Source of the DNA: Glycomyces arizonensis DSM 44726
GTDB lineage: Bacteria > Actinomycetota > Actinomycetes > Mycobacteriales > Micromonosporaceae
Reading direction: 5' to 3'
Assembly: GCF_000482705.1 (NCBI RefSeq)
Contig: NZ_AXWO01000003.1
Span: 124,001-188,000 of the forward strand
DNA length: 64,000 nt
A program made the position numbers and the translations under genes. Positions 16,537-30,758 of the stretch are shown here, in pieces (position 1 is the stretch's first letter; each line of letters begins with the position of its first letter). The notes beneath the pieces were generated by a model. It did not search any database. It had not been told where the DNA came from and saw only the letters and a program-made list of their open reading frames with translations.

Positions 16537-16644
16537 TTCGCATGTCCGCCGAAAGCGACCTGTCCGCCGTCGGCGCCCACGGCTCTCGACGATGGGCGCC
16601 GCGTGAGACGGACCGGCCCGCCGCCGGATGCTCAGAACCGGTCG

Positions 16645-18378
<1,734 letters not shown>

Positions 18379-18555
18379 AGAAGCCTCCGATGCCCAAGGT
18401 TGATCGCATTCTAGATGTACAACGAACGGCCGTGAGAATCGACACTGATGACTGTCGGATTTCAGCACCTCCGCCCCGCTGGGGCGCAACCGCTCTGACC
18501 GCCGAGGCACGGCGCGGCGGGCCCGATGGCGCCCGTTCAGGGGCCTTACCAGGCC

Positions 18556-20277
18556 CTACGAGGTCCCGCGCCACTCCGGCGCGGCCACCGGGACGGCCCC
18601 GGCCCACCGCTCGGCGCCGTCGACGGGGCACGACCACTCGGACTCGACGGACACCAGCCGCACCTCCGGCCGCGCCAGCCATTCGAGCAGCAGCCGCGCC
18701 TCGGCGGCGTGCGCGGCGTCCACGACGTCGGCCACCGGCTCGACGACCCGGGCGGTCTCCTTCAGCCGCGTGATGTGCGGCATGGGGTCGGCGCGCGGCG
18801 GCGTCCGCGCGGCACCGGCCAGCAGCCCGTGGCGGATCACGGCGAGCTCCCAGCCGCCGCCCTTGGCCCGGCCCGCCGCGACGATCTCCCCGGCGCCCAC
18901 GAGGCCCCTGAGGCGCTGCGTCGCGGCCGCCAGCGCCAGGAACGCCCCCAGCTCGTCGCGCTTGGCCGCGGCCGCCTCGAACCGCTCGCCCTCGGACAGC
19001 TCGGCGAGCCGCGCGGCGACCGCCTCGGCCACAGGCGTCGGATCGCCCTCCATGGCCGAGGCCGCGTCGCGCGCGATCGCGGCGTACTCCTCGACGCCGA
19101 CGGCGTGGCGGCACGGCTCGGGGCAGCGGCCGATCTCGCCGAGGATGCACGAGGGGGAGACCCGCTTCGGCGAGAGCCTCGTGCGGCACTGCCGGATCGG
19201 CAGCGCCTCCTCGATGGCGCCGATCGCGGCCTGCGCCTGCGTGCCCGAGGACGGCCCGAGCCGCGCCTCGCCCGGCGCGGGCGGCTTGCGCGAGACCGAC
19301 AGGCGCGGGTACGGCTCGTCGGTCAACCGCACCCAGCTGCGGTGCTCGGGGAACTTCGCGGCCCGGTTGTAGGGCGGCTTGCCGCCGCCGATGAGCCGCA
19401 GCTCGGCCACGCCCGCCTCCAGGCGGTGCGCGCACTCGATGACCTCGACGCGCTCGGCAGAGGCGAGCATGTCCCGCAGGCGGCGGCGCTGCTCGGCAGC
19501 CGAGAAGTAGCTGCGCACCCGCGCGGCGACGTCGACCGAGACGCCGATGTACAGGGCCCGGTCGTCGGCGTCGCGGAAGATGTAGACGCCCGGCACGTGC
19601 GGCAGGCCGTCGGCGAGGTGCCGCTTGCGCCGCTGGAGCTCGGAGGGGATCGCCCGGCAGAACTCGGCCAGGTCCGCGTCGGTGGCGACGCCGTGGCCGG
19701 TGGCCCGCTCGATGAGCCCGTGCAGGACCGCGACGGTGGCGCGGGCGTCGTCCAGCGCCCGGTGGTTCGGCGTCACCGGCGAGCCGAAGAGCCGCGCCAG
19801 CGTGCCCAGGCGCCGGTTGGGGACCTCGCTCTTCTCGGTGAGGCGGCGGGCCAGGACGACCGTGTCGACGACCGGCGGGCGCGGCCAGCGCGTGTCGCAC
19901 AGCTCGCAGGCGTGGCGCAGGAAGCCGATGTCGAACCCGGCGTTGTGCGCCACCAGCGTCGCCCCCGAGGCGAACTCCAGGAACGAGGGCAGCACCGCCC
20001 CGATCCCCGGGGCCCCGGCGACCATGTCGTCGGTGATGCCGGTCAGGCGCGTGACGCGCGGGTCGATCGGCTCGCCCGGGTCGACCAGTGTGGAGAACTC
20101 GCCGACGACCTTGCCGCCCTTGACCTTCACCGCGCCGATCTCGGTGATCCCGCACGCGTCGGCGGCCAGGCCGGTGGTCTCCAGGTCCACCACGCAGAAC
20201 GTCACCTCGGACAGCGGGGTGCCCAGGCTCTCCAGCGTGGGCTGCGTATAGCCGGCACTCGCTCCGCTCTCATACAC
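18556..20277 (-). CDS. DEDDh exonuclease fused to a GIY-YIG nuclease domain
   Basis: 573 residues. Residues 25-190 are a DnaQ-like 3'-5' exonuclease: FCVVDLETTGLAAD (D, E), LVAHNAGFDIGFLRHACE (D) and NHRALDDARATVAVLHG (H-x4-D). A GIY-YIG domain follows (about 220-310): VPGVYIFRD, ALYIGVSVDVAARVRSYF and LEAGVAELRLIGGGKPPYN, as in UvrC and Cho. The remaining roughly 250 residues include ILGEIGRCPEPCRH, like the UvrC region after GIY-YIG. Such fusions exist in mycobacteria and other actinobacteria and are thought to act in DNA repair; the natural substrate is unknown. It lies 10 bp from the transglutaminase gene upstream, so it may be co-transcribed. Confidence 0.88.
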   Translation of the reverse strand: MYESGASAGYTQPTLESLGTPLSEVTFCVVDLETTGLAADACGITEIGAVKVKGGKVVGEFSTLVDPGEPIDPRVTRLTGITDDMVAGAPGIGAVLPSFLEFASGATLVAHNAGFDIGFLRHACELCDTRWPRPPVVDTVVLARRLTEKSEVPNRRLGTLARLFGSPVTPNHRALDDARATVAVLHGLIERATGHGVATDADLAEFCRAIPSELQRRKRHLADGLPHVPGVYIFRDADDRALYIGVSVDVAARVRSYFSAAEQRRRLRDMLASAERVEVIECAHRLEAGVAELRLIGGGKPPYNRAAKFPEHRSWVRLTDEPYPRLSVSRKPPAPGEARLGPSSGTQAQAAIGAIEEALPIRQCRTRLSPKRVSPSCILGEIGRCPEPCRHAVGVEEYAAIARDAASAMEGDPTPVAEAVAARLAELSEGERFEAAAAKRDELGAFLALAAATQRLRGLVGAGEIVAAGRAKGGGWELAVIRHGLLAGAARTPPRADPMPHITRLKETARVVEPVADVVDAAHAAEARLLLEWLARPEVRLVSVESEWSCPVDGAERWAGAVPVAAPEWRGTS

Positions 20278-20287
20278 GGCTGACAGA

Positions 20288-22621
20288 CTACGGGCGTCCT
20301 GTGACAGCCTCGTCGCCGCCGCCGTTCGAACGGCGCGGCCAAGGGGCCTTGGCGCGCAAGTCGGTCAGGCGCACCGCCGCCCGCCCCCGCTGCTCGGTCA
20401 GCCGCTCCGCCAGCGAGGCCGGCCACAGCCGCGCCCGGAGGCGGCGCCTGCCGCCCGCGGCCCGGTGCAGCGAGGCGCGCAGGTCCGTCGCCGCCACGGG
20501 CAGCGCCGTCGTGTCGGCGCCCCTCCCCGAGTAGCGGTCGAACTCCACGGCCGAGGCGAGCGCCCCGACGGCCTCCCCGGTGGCCGGGACCGCCGCGCTG
20601 ATCGCCGCGGCCGTCTGTCTGGGCGTGAACGAGTCGTGCAGTTCCAGGCCGTAGTCGACGGCGAGGTCCCGCGTCTCGTCCCACGCGCTCTGGGCGCTGA
20701 GCCGCCTCGGCCCCAGCCGGGAGCGCCGCAGCCCCGAGCGCCACAGCGCGGGTATGAACGGCACCGCGAGCACCAGCAGCAGCGCCAGCCACGCCGGATC
20801 GACGCCGCCGTCCTCGCGCGCCGCGGCCTCCGCCTCGGCCTGCTCCTGCCCGCGCGGGTCGAGCTCCTCGGCGAGCGTCGGCCCCTCGCTCGGCGCGGCC
20901 GTGCTCGGCGCGTCCTCGGGATCGGTGCCCGGCTGGTCGACCGCGCCGCCGTCCTCGGACGGCTCCTCGGCCCACGGGAAGCTCACCGAGCTCGCCACGC
21001 CCTGCGAGGGCGTCGGGTCGAAGGTGATCCAGCCGAGCCCCCCGTAGTAGACCTCCACCCAGGCGTGGAAGTTGCTGCTGGAGACGGTCCACACGCCCCC
21101 GGAGTAGGTGCCCTTGGTCAGGCCGATGGCGACGCGGGCGGGCACGTCGGCCTCCCGCAGCATCCAGGCCATGGTCGCGGCGTACTGCTGGCAGTAGCCC
21201 TTCTTGGTCTCCAGGAAGTCGAGGACGGCCTCCTCGTTGCCCGCGTCGGCGGTCTCCAGGCTGTAGGTGAAGCCGTTCGCGGGGGAGAGGAAGTCGAGGA
21301 TCGCCAGGACCTTCTCGTGGGTCGTCGCGGCGCCGCTCTGGGCCATGATGCCCTCGACCGCCTCCGTCAGCTCCGGGACGTCCGGGTGCTCGGTGTTGCG
21401 CTCGAACACGGGGTCCTCGGGGGACACCGCCCCGGCCGCGGCCAGCACGCCCGGGTCCCAGTCCTGCTCGGTGTAGTGGACGGTGTAGGCCTCGACGTCC
21501 TCCAGGCTCGACTCCTCGGTGGCGATGACCCCGGTGTCGGGGTCGACGCCCCACTCGTCGCCGAGGCCGATCTCGGTCGGCTGTCCGTAGACCGGCAGCA
21601 CCTGGTCGACCAGCGCGAGGTTCTCCACCTCCGCGGTGAAGACCTCGCCGCCGCCGTCGAGCGAGTCGAGCGAGTCCAGCTCGCCGTAGTCGCCGGGATG
21701 GAACCCGTCGTTGGTGAGCACGTCGGCGACGTGCATCCGCAGGTAGCGCGGCGTCGGGTCGTCGGTGGTGACGCGCAGGACGTCGAACGGATCGGGCCGG
21801 TGGAGCGAGCCTGAGAGCTGCGCCCACGGGTCCAGGCTCCCCAGATCGCCCTCGCCGCCGGGGCCCTCGCCGTCGCCGTAGCCCTGCGCGACCTGGTCGA
21901 CCAGGCCGGAGGTGCTGACGGGGATCACCGCGAGCAGCAGCAGCGTCAGCGTCACGAACACGGCCCCGGTCACGCGGGCGGTGACCGCCAGCGGGGAGGG
22001 GAAGCGCGGCCCGACGAGTCGCCCCGAGCCGGTGAAGCGGTGCCCGAAGCGCGAGACGCGCCGCAGGTTGTCGTCGCCGAGGATCCACAGGTAGGCCACG
22101 GCCGGGAGGATGAACCAGAACCAGGCCGTCGCGTCGGGCGCGACCGATACCGGCACCAGGTACATCGTCAGCAGCGTCAGCCCGGCCAGCGCGGGGGTGC
22201 GCAGCCCCACGATGAACATGTCGTGCAGGATCGCGACGACGCCCACGCCCATCATCGTCAGGAACAGGATCCCGCCGTCGGCCTCCACCGGCGGGGTCAT
22301 CGTGATGATGTCGTTGATGCCGTGGCCGACGAGGCCCAGCCAGTGCGCGAACGTGTCCGGCGTGGGGATGATCAGCGCGATCGCGGTGCCGCCGTTGAAC
22401 AGCGTGGTCATGAGTACCATCAGCGCGGCGACCATCGCGAGCGTCTGGAGGCCCTGCCCGCGGCCCGCCGAGCGCATGAGCGACCCGGCCACGGCCACGA
22501 CCGCCACCACCAGCAGCACCGGGACCGTCCACCCCAGGCCGTCGAAGATTCCCGCCAGCGGCGTCAGCGTCAAGCTCAGGCTGACCGCCGCGATCATCGT
22601 CGCGTGCCGCTGCCCGCTCAT
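20288..22621 (-). CDS. Membrane transglutaminase-like protein (DUF3488 / TgpA type)
   Basis: 777 residues. The N-terminal third has about seven membrane helices, then an extracytoplasmic domain. The transglutaminase core carries the Cys in KKGYCQQYAATMAWML, the His in SSSNFHAWVEVYY and the Asp in WITFDPTPSQG. A Pro/Ala/Glu-rich stretch, another membrane helix (WLALLLVLAVPFIPALW) and a C-terminal DUF4129-like region follow. ATG 22621 overlaps the DUF58 stop by 4 bp (ATGA). It forms the usual moxR-DUF58-transglutaminase operon. The family is thought to act on exported or cell-wall proteins; substrate unknown. Confidence 0.9.
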   Translation of the reverse strand: MSGQRHATMIAAVSLSLTLTPLAGIFDGLGWTVPVLLVVAVVAVAGSLMRSAGRGQGLQTLAMVAALMVLMTTLFNGGTAIALIIPTPDTFAHWLGLVGHGINDIITMTPPVEADGGILFLTMMGVGVVAILHDMFIVGLRTPALAGLTLLTMYLVPVSVAPDATAWFWFILPAVAYLWILGDDNLRRVSRFGHRFTGSGRLVGPRFPSPLAVTARVTGAVFVTLTLLLLAVIPVSTSGLVDQVAQGYGDGEGPGGEGDLGSLDPWAQLSGSLHRPDPFDVLRVTTDDPTPRYLRMHVADVLTNDGFHPGDYGELDSLDSLDGGGEVFTAEVENLALVDQVLPVYGQPTEIGLGDEWGVDPDTGVIATEESSLEDVEAYTVHYTEQDWDPGVLAAAGAVSPEDPVFERNTEHPDVPELTEAVEGIMAQSGAATTHEKVLAILDFLSPANGFTYSLETADAGNEEAVLDFLETKKGYCQQYAATMAWMLREADVPARVAIGLTKGTYSGGVWTVSSSNFHAWVEVYYGGLGWITFDPTPSQGVASSVSFPWAEEPSEDGGAVDQPGTDPEDAPSTAAPSEGPTLAEELDPRGQEQAEAEAAAREDGGVDPAWLALLLVLAVPFIPALWRSGLRRSRLGPRRLSAQSAWDETRDLAVDYGLELHDSFTPRQTAAAISAAVPATGEAVGALASAVEFDRYSGRGADTTALPVAATDLRASLHRAAGGRRRLRARLWPASLAERLTEQRGRAAVRLTDLRAKAPWPRRSNGGGDEAVTGRP

Positions 22622-23865
22622 ACTCCGGCCGCCTTCCACATGCCCAGGCCCGTCCACACCCGCCGCAGCTCAGAGCCTGAGACCACCGGGATGACCTGCC
22701 AGCCCGCGCTCATCAGCGCCGCCGCCGCGGCCCGGTGCTGGGCGGCGAACGCCAGCTCCCTCGGGTCGTTCGGGTTCGCGCCGTGGGCCCACCGCGTCGG
22801 GTCCAAAAGCAGCGCCGTGCAGTGGCCGCCGCGCCGCGCCAACCGGCCGAGCGCCCCGGCCTCCTCCGGCGTCACGTGCCCCAGGAGCGCCACGATCGCC
22901 GAGACCGACCTGGCCCGCTGCGCCTTCTCGACCACCCGCGACAGCTGCGCGCCCGAGGTGGCCGACACCGTCGCCAGGTACCGCATCGTCTCGCTGTAGT
23001 CGCCGCGGCGGCACTCGAACTCGGAATGCGCCGTCACCAGCCGCGGGGCCATGCCGTCGCGCGCCAGGCGCACCGTGGCCGAGGCCGCGGCGTTCACCAT
23101 CCACTCGAAGCTCGACATCTCGCCCTCGCCGCGGTGCGCACCGCGCCGCAGGTCGAGCAGGACCGCCGCCGAGTTCTCCCACGGCTGCTCCTCGCGCCGC
23201 ACCATCAGCTCCCCGCGGTGCGCGCTGGCCTTCCAGTGGACGCGGCGCAGGTCGTCGCCGTGGCGGTACTCGCGCACCGCGATGTCGTCGTTGCCGGTGA
23301 TCGACACGGCCTGCGCCTGGGAGTCGCCCGAGGACAGGCCCGCCCCGCCCGGCAGGCGCAGCGTCGGCAGCGGCTCGATGCGCGGGGTGACGATCAGCCG
23401 CGTCGTCATCGGGAACTCCTGGTTGGACACCGCGAGCCCGAACGGGTCCGAGCAGCGCACCCGCAGCGGCCCCAGCTCGTAGGCGCCGCGCGATCCCGGC
23501 ACGATCGTGTAGTTCACGACGCTGCGCGCCCCGGGCGCGAGGCGCTCCAGCACCAGGCGCGGCCGGTTGCCCAGCCGGTAGGGGATCCGGTCCTCCAGCA
23601 TCAGCGCCGGCGGGCGGCGCCTGCCGGTGTTCTGGATGCCCAGGCGCACCTGCGTGGGCTGCCCGGCCTCGATCTGCGCCGGGTTGAGCACCCGGTTCGA
23701 CTCCAGGGCCGGGCGCGTCCACGCCAGCAGCGCCAAACCGCCGATCGGCGCGATCGCCGCGAGCATCGCCGCCCGCAGCAGGTCGCCCTCGCCCACCACC
23801 AGGGCGGTGAGCCCGACCGCGGCGCTCACCGCCAGCAGCGTCTTGCCGCGCCCGGTGAGCTCCAC
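22618..23865 (-). CDS. DUF58-domain protein
   Basis: 415 residues. Two N-terminal membrane helices (LLAVSAAVGLTALVVGEG, AAMLAAIAPIGGLALLAW) precede a beta-rich extracytoplasmic region and the DUF58 core, recognised by REYRHGDDLRRVHWKASAH and LMVRREEQPWENSAAVLLDL, a divergent von Willebrand A-like fold. Its partner is the MoxR ATPase encoded immediately upstream. The GTG start at 23865 is preceded by GGAAGG eight bases earlier, just beyond the moxR stop. No enzyme motif is seen; a chaperone-like role together with MoxR is the usual inference. Confidence 0.88.
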   Translation of the reverse strand: MELTGRGKTLLAVSAAVGLTALVVGEGDLLRAAMLAAIAPIGGLALLAWTRPALESNRVLNPAQIEAGQPTQVRLGIQNTGRRRPPALMLEDRIPYRLGNRPRLVLERLAPGARSVVNYTIVPGSRGAYELGPLRVRCSDPFGLAVSNQEFPMTTRLIVTPRIEPLPTLRLPGGAGLSSGDSQAQAVSITGNDDIAVREYRHGDDLRRVHWKASAHRGELMVRREEQPWENSAAVLLDLRRGAHRGEGEMSSFEWMVNAAASATVRLARDGMAPRLVTAHSEFECRRGDYSETMRYLATVSATSGAQLSRVVEKAQRARSVSAIVALLGHVTPEEAGALGRLARRGGHCTALLLDPTRWAHGANPNDPRELAFAAQHRAAAAALMSAGWQVIPVVSGSELRRVWTGLGMWKAAGV

Positions 23866-23867
23866 GG

Positions 23868-24872
<1,005 letters not shown>

Positions 24873-24977
24873 TGGTCCTCCCGGGGAAGAAATCTGAGGG
24901 TGGGATCGCGCCGTGAACGCCGCTTGCCCGCAATCCTACTCGGAGGTCACCAAAGGCGGCGCCTCGCCGAGCGGGCC

Positions 24978-25012
24978 GTGCGACCTGCGGACGCATCCGC
25001 TACACTGAACCC
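24978..25012 (+). promoter_or_regulatory. Promoter of the leuS leader
   Basis: TACACT (25001-25006) is a good -10. GTGCGA (24978-24983) is a weak -35 at 17-bp spacing. Six bases (GAACCC) separate the -10 from the leader-peptide ATG at 25013, so transcription should begin at or next to that ATG. Confidence 0.6.
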
Positions 25013-25045
25013 ATGCCTCGGCGTTTCGAGCTTCTGCTTACATAG
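25013..25045 (+). CDS. Leucine leader peptide upstream of leuS
   Basis: Ten codons, MPRRFELLLT then TAG. Codons 7-9 are CTT CTG CTT, three Leu in a row, two of them CTT, which is otherwise rare in this GC-rich window where leucine is almost always CTC or CTG. There is no Shine-Dalgarno and the -10 sits six bases upstream, so it is probably read from a leaderless transcript. A hairpin with six Ts follows 27 bases after the stop and leuS begins at 25175. The arrangement is that of ribosome-mediated attenuation: stalling at the Leu codons when Leu-tRNA is short would prevent the terminator from forming. No competing antiterminator helix was worked out. Confidence 0.65.
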   Translation: MPRRFELLLT

Positions 25046-25072
25046 CCGTGCGGATCGGATCCCCGCGCGGCG

Positions 25073-25104
25073 CCCCTGCATGTGTCATATGCCAGGGGTT
25101 TTTT
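25073..25104 (+). terminator. Intrinsic terminator/attenuator in the leuS leader
   Basis: CCCCT-GCAT (25073-25081) pairs with ATGC-AGGGG (25089-25098), with one bulged C at 25093 and a 7-nt loop. Six Ts follow (25099-25104). It is the clearest hairpin-plus-T-tract terminator in the window, where most terminators lack Ts. It lies between the leader peptide and leuS and 200 bp from the divergent moxR start, so it can only act on the leuS transcript. Confidence 0.8.
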
Positions 25105-25174
25105 GCTGTCTGAGGGTCTGTACCCGCGAAACGCCGTTCGAATCCCGCAAAGCACCGAATCCACAGGACGACCC

Positions 25175-27991
<2,817 letters not shown>

Positions 27992-28010
27992 CCGACCGCA
28001 TCGGAAGCGT

Positions 28011-28043
28011 GAGGGCGGCCCCGGGCATTCCGGACCCGCCCTC
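28011..28043. terminator. Hairpin between leuS and a convergent gene
   Basis: GAGGGCGG (28011-28018) pairs with CCGCCCTC (28036-28043) across a 17-nt loop, just after leuS and just before the stop of the minus-strand membrane gene. Confidence 0.55.
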
Positions 28044-28044
28044 G

Positions 28045-28479
28045 TCAATCGTCGGGCCAGTCCATGGCTCTGCCTCTGTAGGTGTATCTCTCCGCCTTCT
28101 CGGCGCGCAGCAGGAAGAACAGGATGAGCACGACGCCGATGCCGGTGAAGGACGGCGCGGCGACGCCGGCGACGAGGCCGCTGACGGAGGCGACGGCGCC
28201 GGTGAACAGGCACATGCCGGACCCGATGCGCCGCGCCCAATCCATGCGCGCGGCGATGCACACGGCCACGGCGACCTGGACGACCACGGCCAGGGCTGTC
28301 GCCACGAGCGGCCAGAGCATCGCCTCCCGGCCGTCTTCGATCCGCGAGTCGTAGTCGACCCACAGGAGGGCCGCGAGATAGGCCAGGGACAGGAGAGAGG
28401 CGCCGATGAGCACGAGTGCGACGACGATCTGCCAGGGAATCGGGTGGTGGTAGGCGGGTTTCGAGCGAGGGAACTCCAT
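28045..28479 (-). CDS. Four-helix membrane protein of unknown function
   Basis: 144 residues. Four hydrophobic segments: IVVALVLIGASLLSLAYLAAL, LVATALAVVVQVAVAVCIAA, IGSGMCLFTGAVASVSGLVAG and FTGIGVVLILFFLL. Both ends are polar and cytoplasmic by the positive-inside rule. The N-terminal Pro-rich stretch (MEFPRSKPAYHHPIPW) is common in actinobacterial small membrane proteins. The start codon is the ATG at 28479; the frame is open further upstream but without membrane or family features. It is divergent from the xylanase. No function can be assigned. Confidence 0.6.
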   Translation of the reverse strand: MEFPRSKPAYHHPIPWQIVVALVLIGASLLSLAYLAALLWVDYDSRIEDGREAMLWPLVATALAVVVQVAVAVCIAARMDWARRIGSGMCLFTGAVASVSGLVAGVAAPSFTGIGVVLILFFLLRAEKAERYTYRGRAMDWPDD

Positions 28480-28543
28480 CTTGGAATGATAGGACTCCTG
28501 CGCACCCTGCCTCGTCCGCCATCGTCGGCGGCACGCATCATCA

Positions 28544-28597
28544 TTGACATACATAGATGTTTCTATTAGTCTGTCACCACTTATGGGAGCGCTTCGC
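28544..28597 (+). promoter_or_regulatory. Xylanase promoter with LacI-type operator
   Basis: TTGACA (28544-28549), 17 bp, TAGTCT (28567-28572). Starting about five bases into the transcript is TGGGAGC-GCTTCGC (28584-28597). Its right half matches the GCTTCGA half of the GH3 operators (6/7) and its left half matches the TGGGAGC half of the known CebR operator TGGGAGCGCTCCCA. A LacI-family repressor bound here would block initiation. Confidence 0.6.
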
Positions 28598-28655
28598 TTC
28601 CTGTTCTGACCAATGCCTCGTCCCCTCACGCGCGGCAGAAGCCTGAGGAGCAATC

Positions 28656-30077
28656 GTGTTGCAAACTCGCACCCGCCGTCGAGCATGGCTAGCGGGACTC
28701 ACCACCGTCGTCATGGCAGGCGCAGGCCTGGCACTGTCGACGCAATTCGCCCACGCCCAATCGACCCTCCGAGCCGGGGCCGACGCCCAGGGCATCGACA
28801 TCGCCGTCGCCGTCAACGACAACCTGTTGCAGAACGACTCGACGTACCGCAACACCATCGCCACCCAGTTCAACTCGGTCACGGCCGAGAACGTCATGAA
28901 GATGGACGCCGTCGAGCCCTCGCAGGGCAACTTCAACTTCGCCCCCGGCGACCGCCTCGTCCAGTTCGCCCAGCAGAACGACATGTCGGTCCACGGCCAC
29001 ACCCTCGTGTGGCACAACCAGAGCCCGAACTGGATCAAGAACCTCTCCGGCTCCGCCATGCGGCAGGCGATGGAGAACCACATCACGACGACGATGAACC
29101 ACTGGGAAGGCGACATCGCCGGCTGGGACGTCGTCAACGAGGTCGTCGACGGCGGCCAGCTGCGCAACTCGTTCTGGCTCCAAGCCATGGGCCCGGACTA
29201 CATCCAGTGGGCCTTCGAGGCCGCCCGCGCGGCCGACCCGAGCGCCGACCTCTACATGAACGACTACTCGATCGAGGGCATCAACTCGAAGTCGGACAAG
29301 TACTACCAGATGGCCCAGGACCTGGTCAGCCAGGGCTTGCTCGACGGGATGGGCTTCCAGTCCCACCTCATCCTCGGCCAGGTGCCCGGCAACATGGAGC
29401 AGAACCTCCAGCGCTTCGCCGACCTCGGCCTGAAGGTCCGCATCACCGAGCTCGACGTCCGCATCCAGATGCCCGCCTCGCAGCAGGAGCTCCAGCAGCA
29501 GGCCCAGGACTACCAGCGGGTGATCGACATCTGCACGAGCATCGCCGACTGCTCGGGCGTCACCGTGTGGGGCCTGCGCGACGGCGACTCGTGGGTGCCC
29601 GACGTCTTCAGCGGCTACGGCGCCCCGCTGCTCTACAACGACAACTACACCACCAAGCCCGCCTACGACGCGGTCCTGGAGGCCCTCGGCGGGACCCCGC
29701 CGGACGACGACACCACCCCGCCCGATGACGACACGACGCCTCCGGACGACGACGACACCACGCCGCCGCCCACCGGCGACGGCGACTGCACGGCCGTGAT
29801 CGACGTGGTCAACGACTGGGGCTCGGGCTGGCAGGGCAACGTCATGATCACCGCGGGCGACAGCGCGGTCAGCGGCTGGACGCTCAACTGGACATGGCCC
29901 TCGGGCCAGTCGATCACCAGCTCGTGGAACGCCGACATCAGTTCCAGCGGCTCGTCGGTGACGGCCAGCGATGTCGGCTGGAACGCCGATATCGCGGCCG
30001 GGCAGACGATGAACGCCTGGGGCTTCGTCGGCTCCGGCTCCAGCGCCTCCCCGCAGGTGACCTGCACGGCGGGCTGA
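28656..30077 (+). CDS. Secreted GH10 endo-1,4-beta-xylanase with CBM2
   Basis: 473 residues. A signal peptide (RTRRRAWLAGLTTVVMAGAG, cleavage near AHA-QS) leads into a GH10 barrel (about 36-345). The acid/base Glu is in GWDVVNEVVDGG and the nucleophile Glu is in VRITELDVRI; VHGHTLVWHNQSPNW is the substrate-cleft motif. An Asp/Thr/Pro linker with PPDDDTT repeats (about 347-370) joins a C-terminal CBM2 beginning at DCTAVIDVVNDWGSGWQGN, with exposed Trp and a Cys near each end. It cuts xylan outside the cell. GTG 28656 follows GAGGAG. Confidence 0.95.
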   Translation: MLQTRTRRRAWLAGLTTVVMAGAGLALSTQFAHAQSTLRAGADAQGIDIAVAVNDNLLQNDSTYRNTIATQFNSVTAENVMKMDAVEPSQGNFNFAPGDRLVQFAQQNDMSVHGHTLVWHNQSPNWIKNLSGSAMRQAMENHITTTMNHWEGDIAGWDVVNEVVDGGQLRNSFWLQAMGPDYIQWAFEAARAADPSADLYMNDYSIEGINSKSDKYYQMAQDLVSQGLLDGMGFQSHLILGQVPGNMEQNLQRFADLGLKVRITELDVRIQMPASQQELQQQAQDYQRVIDICTSIADCSGVTVWGLRDGDSWVPDVFSGYGAPLLYNDNYTTKPAYDAVLEALGGTPPDDDTTPPDDDTTPPDDDDTTPPPTGDGDCTAVIDVVNDWGSGWQGNVMITAGDSAVSGWTLNWTWPSGQSITSSWNADISSSGSSVTASDVGWNADIAAGQTMNAWGFVGSGSSASPQVTCTAG

Positions 30078-30105
30078 TCTTCTCTTCCACGCACAGAGAA
30101 CACGA

Positions 30106-30141
30106 CGACCGGACCGGGAACGGCAGTCCCCGGCCCGGTCG
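30106..30141. terminator. Hairpin between xylanase and dps
   Basis: CGACCGG-A-CCGGG (30106-30118) pairs with CCCGG-C-CCGGTCG (30129-30141): 12 pairs with one A/C mismatch, loop about 10 nt. It lies between two convergent genes. Confidence 0.6.
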
Positions 30142-30158
30142 CCGTGCGTTCTGGGGCC

Positions 30159-30629
30159 CTAACCGAGCTCGGCCTGGAACATCCAGGACTGCTTCTCCAG
30201 CTCGGCGGTGATGCTGATGAGGATGTCCTGGGTGACCGGGTCGGCCGTGTCGGTGGCGTCGATGCGCTCGCGCATGTTGCTGATGATCGCGGTGTAGGCC
30301 TCGATGAACAGCGACACCACTTCGGTGTCGGCGATCTGGCCGGCCTCGATCTTCGGCACCGAGGAGTCCGCGGCGATCGTCGAGGCGCGGCCGTCGGCGC
30401 TCACGCCGATGGCGATGGCCCGCTCGGCGACGGTGTCGGCGGCGTTGCGCGCCGTGCTCACGGTCTCGTCGAGCTGGAGGTGGAGCGATCGGAAGTGCTT
30501 GCCGTAGATGTTCCAGTGGGCCTGCTTGCCGATGAGCGACAGGTCGAGCAGGTCGACCAGCGCTCCCTGGAGCGCGCCGGCGGTGATATCGCGGTTCTCA
30601 TCGGTCAGGGTGGAGCGGACGGTCGACAT
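30159..30629 (-). CDS. dps: Dps-family ferritin-like DNA protection protein
   Basis: 156 residues. The Dps signature is KQAHWNIYGKHFRSLHLQLDE, carrying the inter-subunit ferroxidase ligands His, Asp and Glu, followed by TVAERAIAIG. The protein forms a dodecamer that oxidises and stores iron and can shield DNA in stationary phase. There is no lysine-rich N-terminal tail, so DNA binding may be weak. ATG 30629 is preceded by GCGAGG; the in-frame GTG upstream is less likely. It lies convergent to the xylanase and divergent from the GH31 gene, with no functional link evident. Confidence 0.93.
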   Translation of the reverse strand: MSTVRSTLTDENRDITAGALQGALVDLLDLSLIGKQAHWNIYGKHFRSLHLQLDETVSTARNAADTVAERAIAIGVSADGRASTIAADSSVPKIEAGQIADTEVVSLFIEAYTAIISNMRERIDATDTADPVTQDILISITAELEKQSWMFQAELG

Positions 30630-30731
30630 GTCGTTACCTCGCAAGGAACTCTCGTTTCTCTCGGGCTGCTCTGGTCAGCGTAATAGGCTGGTACCCGCGC
30701 GCGCCGAAAGTAAGCCAAAGCCCCGTGATGC

Positions 30732-30758
30732 AGTTTGTTGGATTAGTCGATAAACTAA
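30732..30758. promoter_or_regulatory. Candidate XylR-type operator upstream of the xylose operon
   Basis: AGTTTGTT (30732-30739) faces ATAAACTAA (30750-30758). A nested TTAGT-(6)-ACTAA is also present. CGATAAACTAAAG (30748-30760) recurs exactly at 45971, next to the ROK repressor gene. It lies 80 bp before the GH31 start. Confidence 0.55.
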
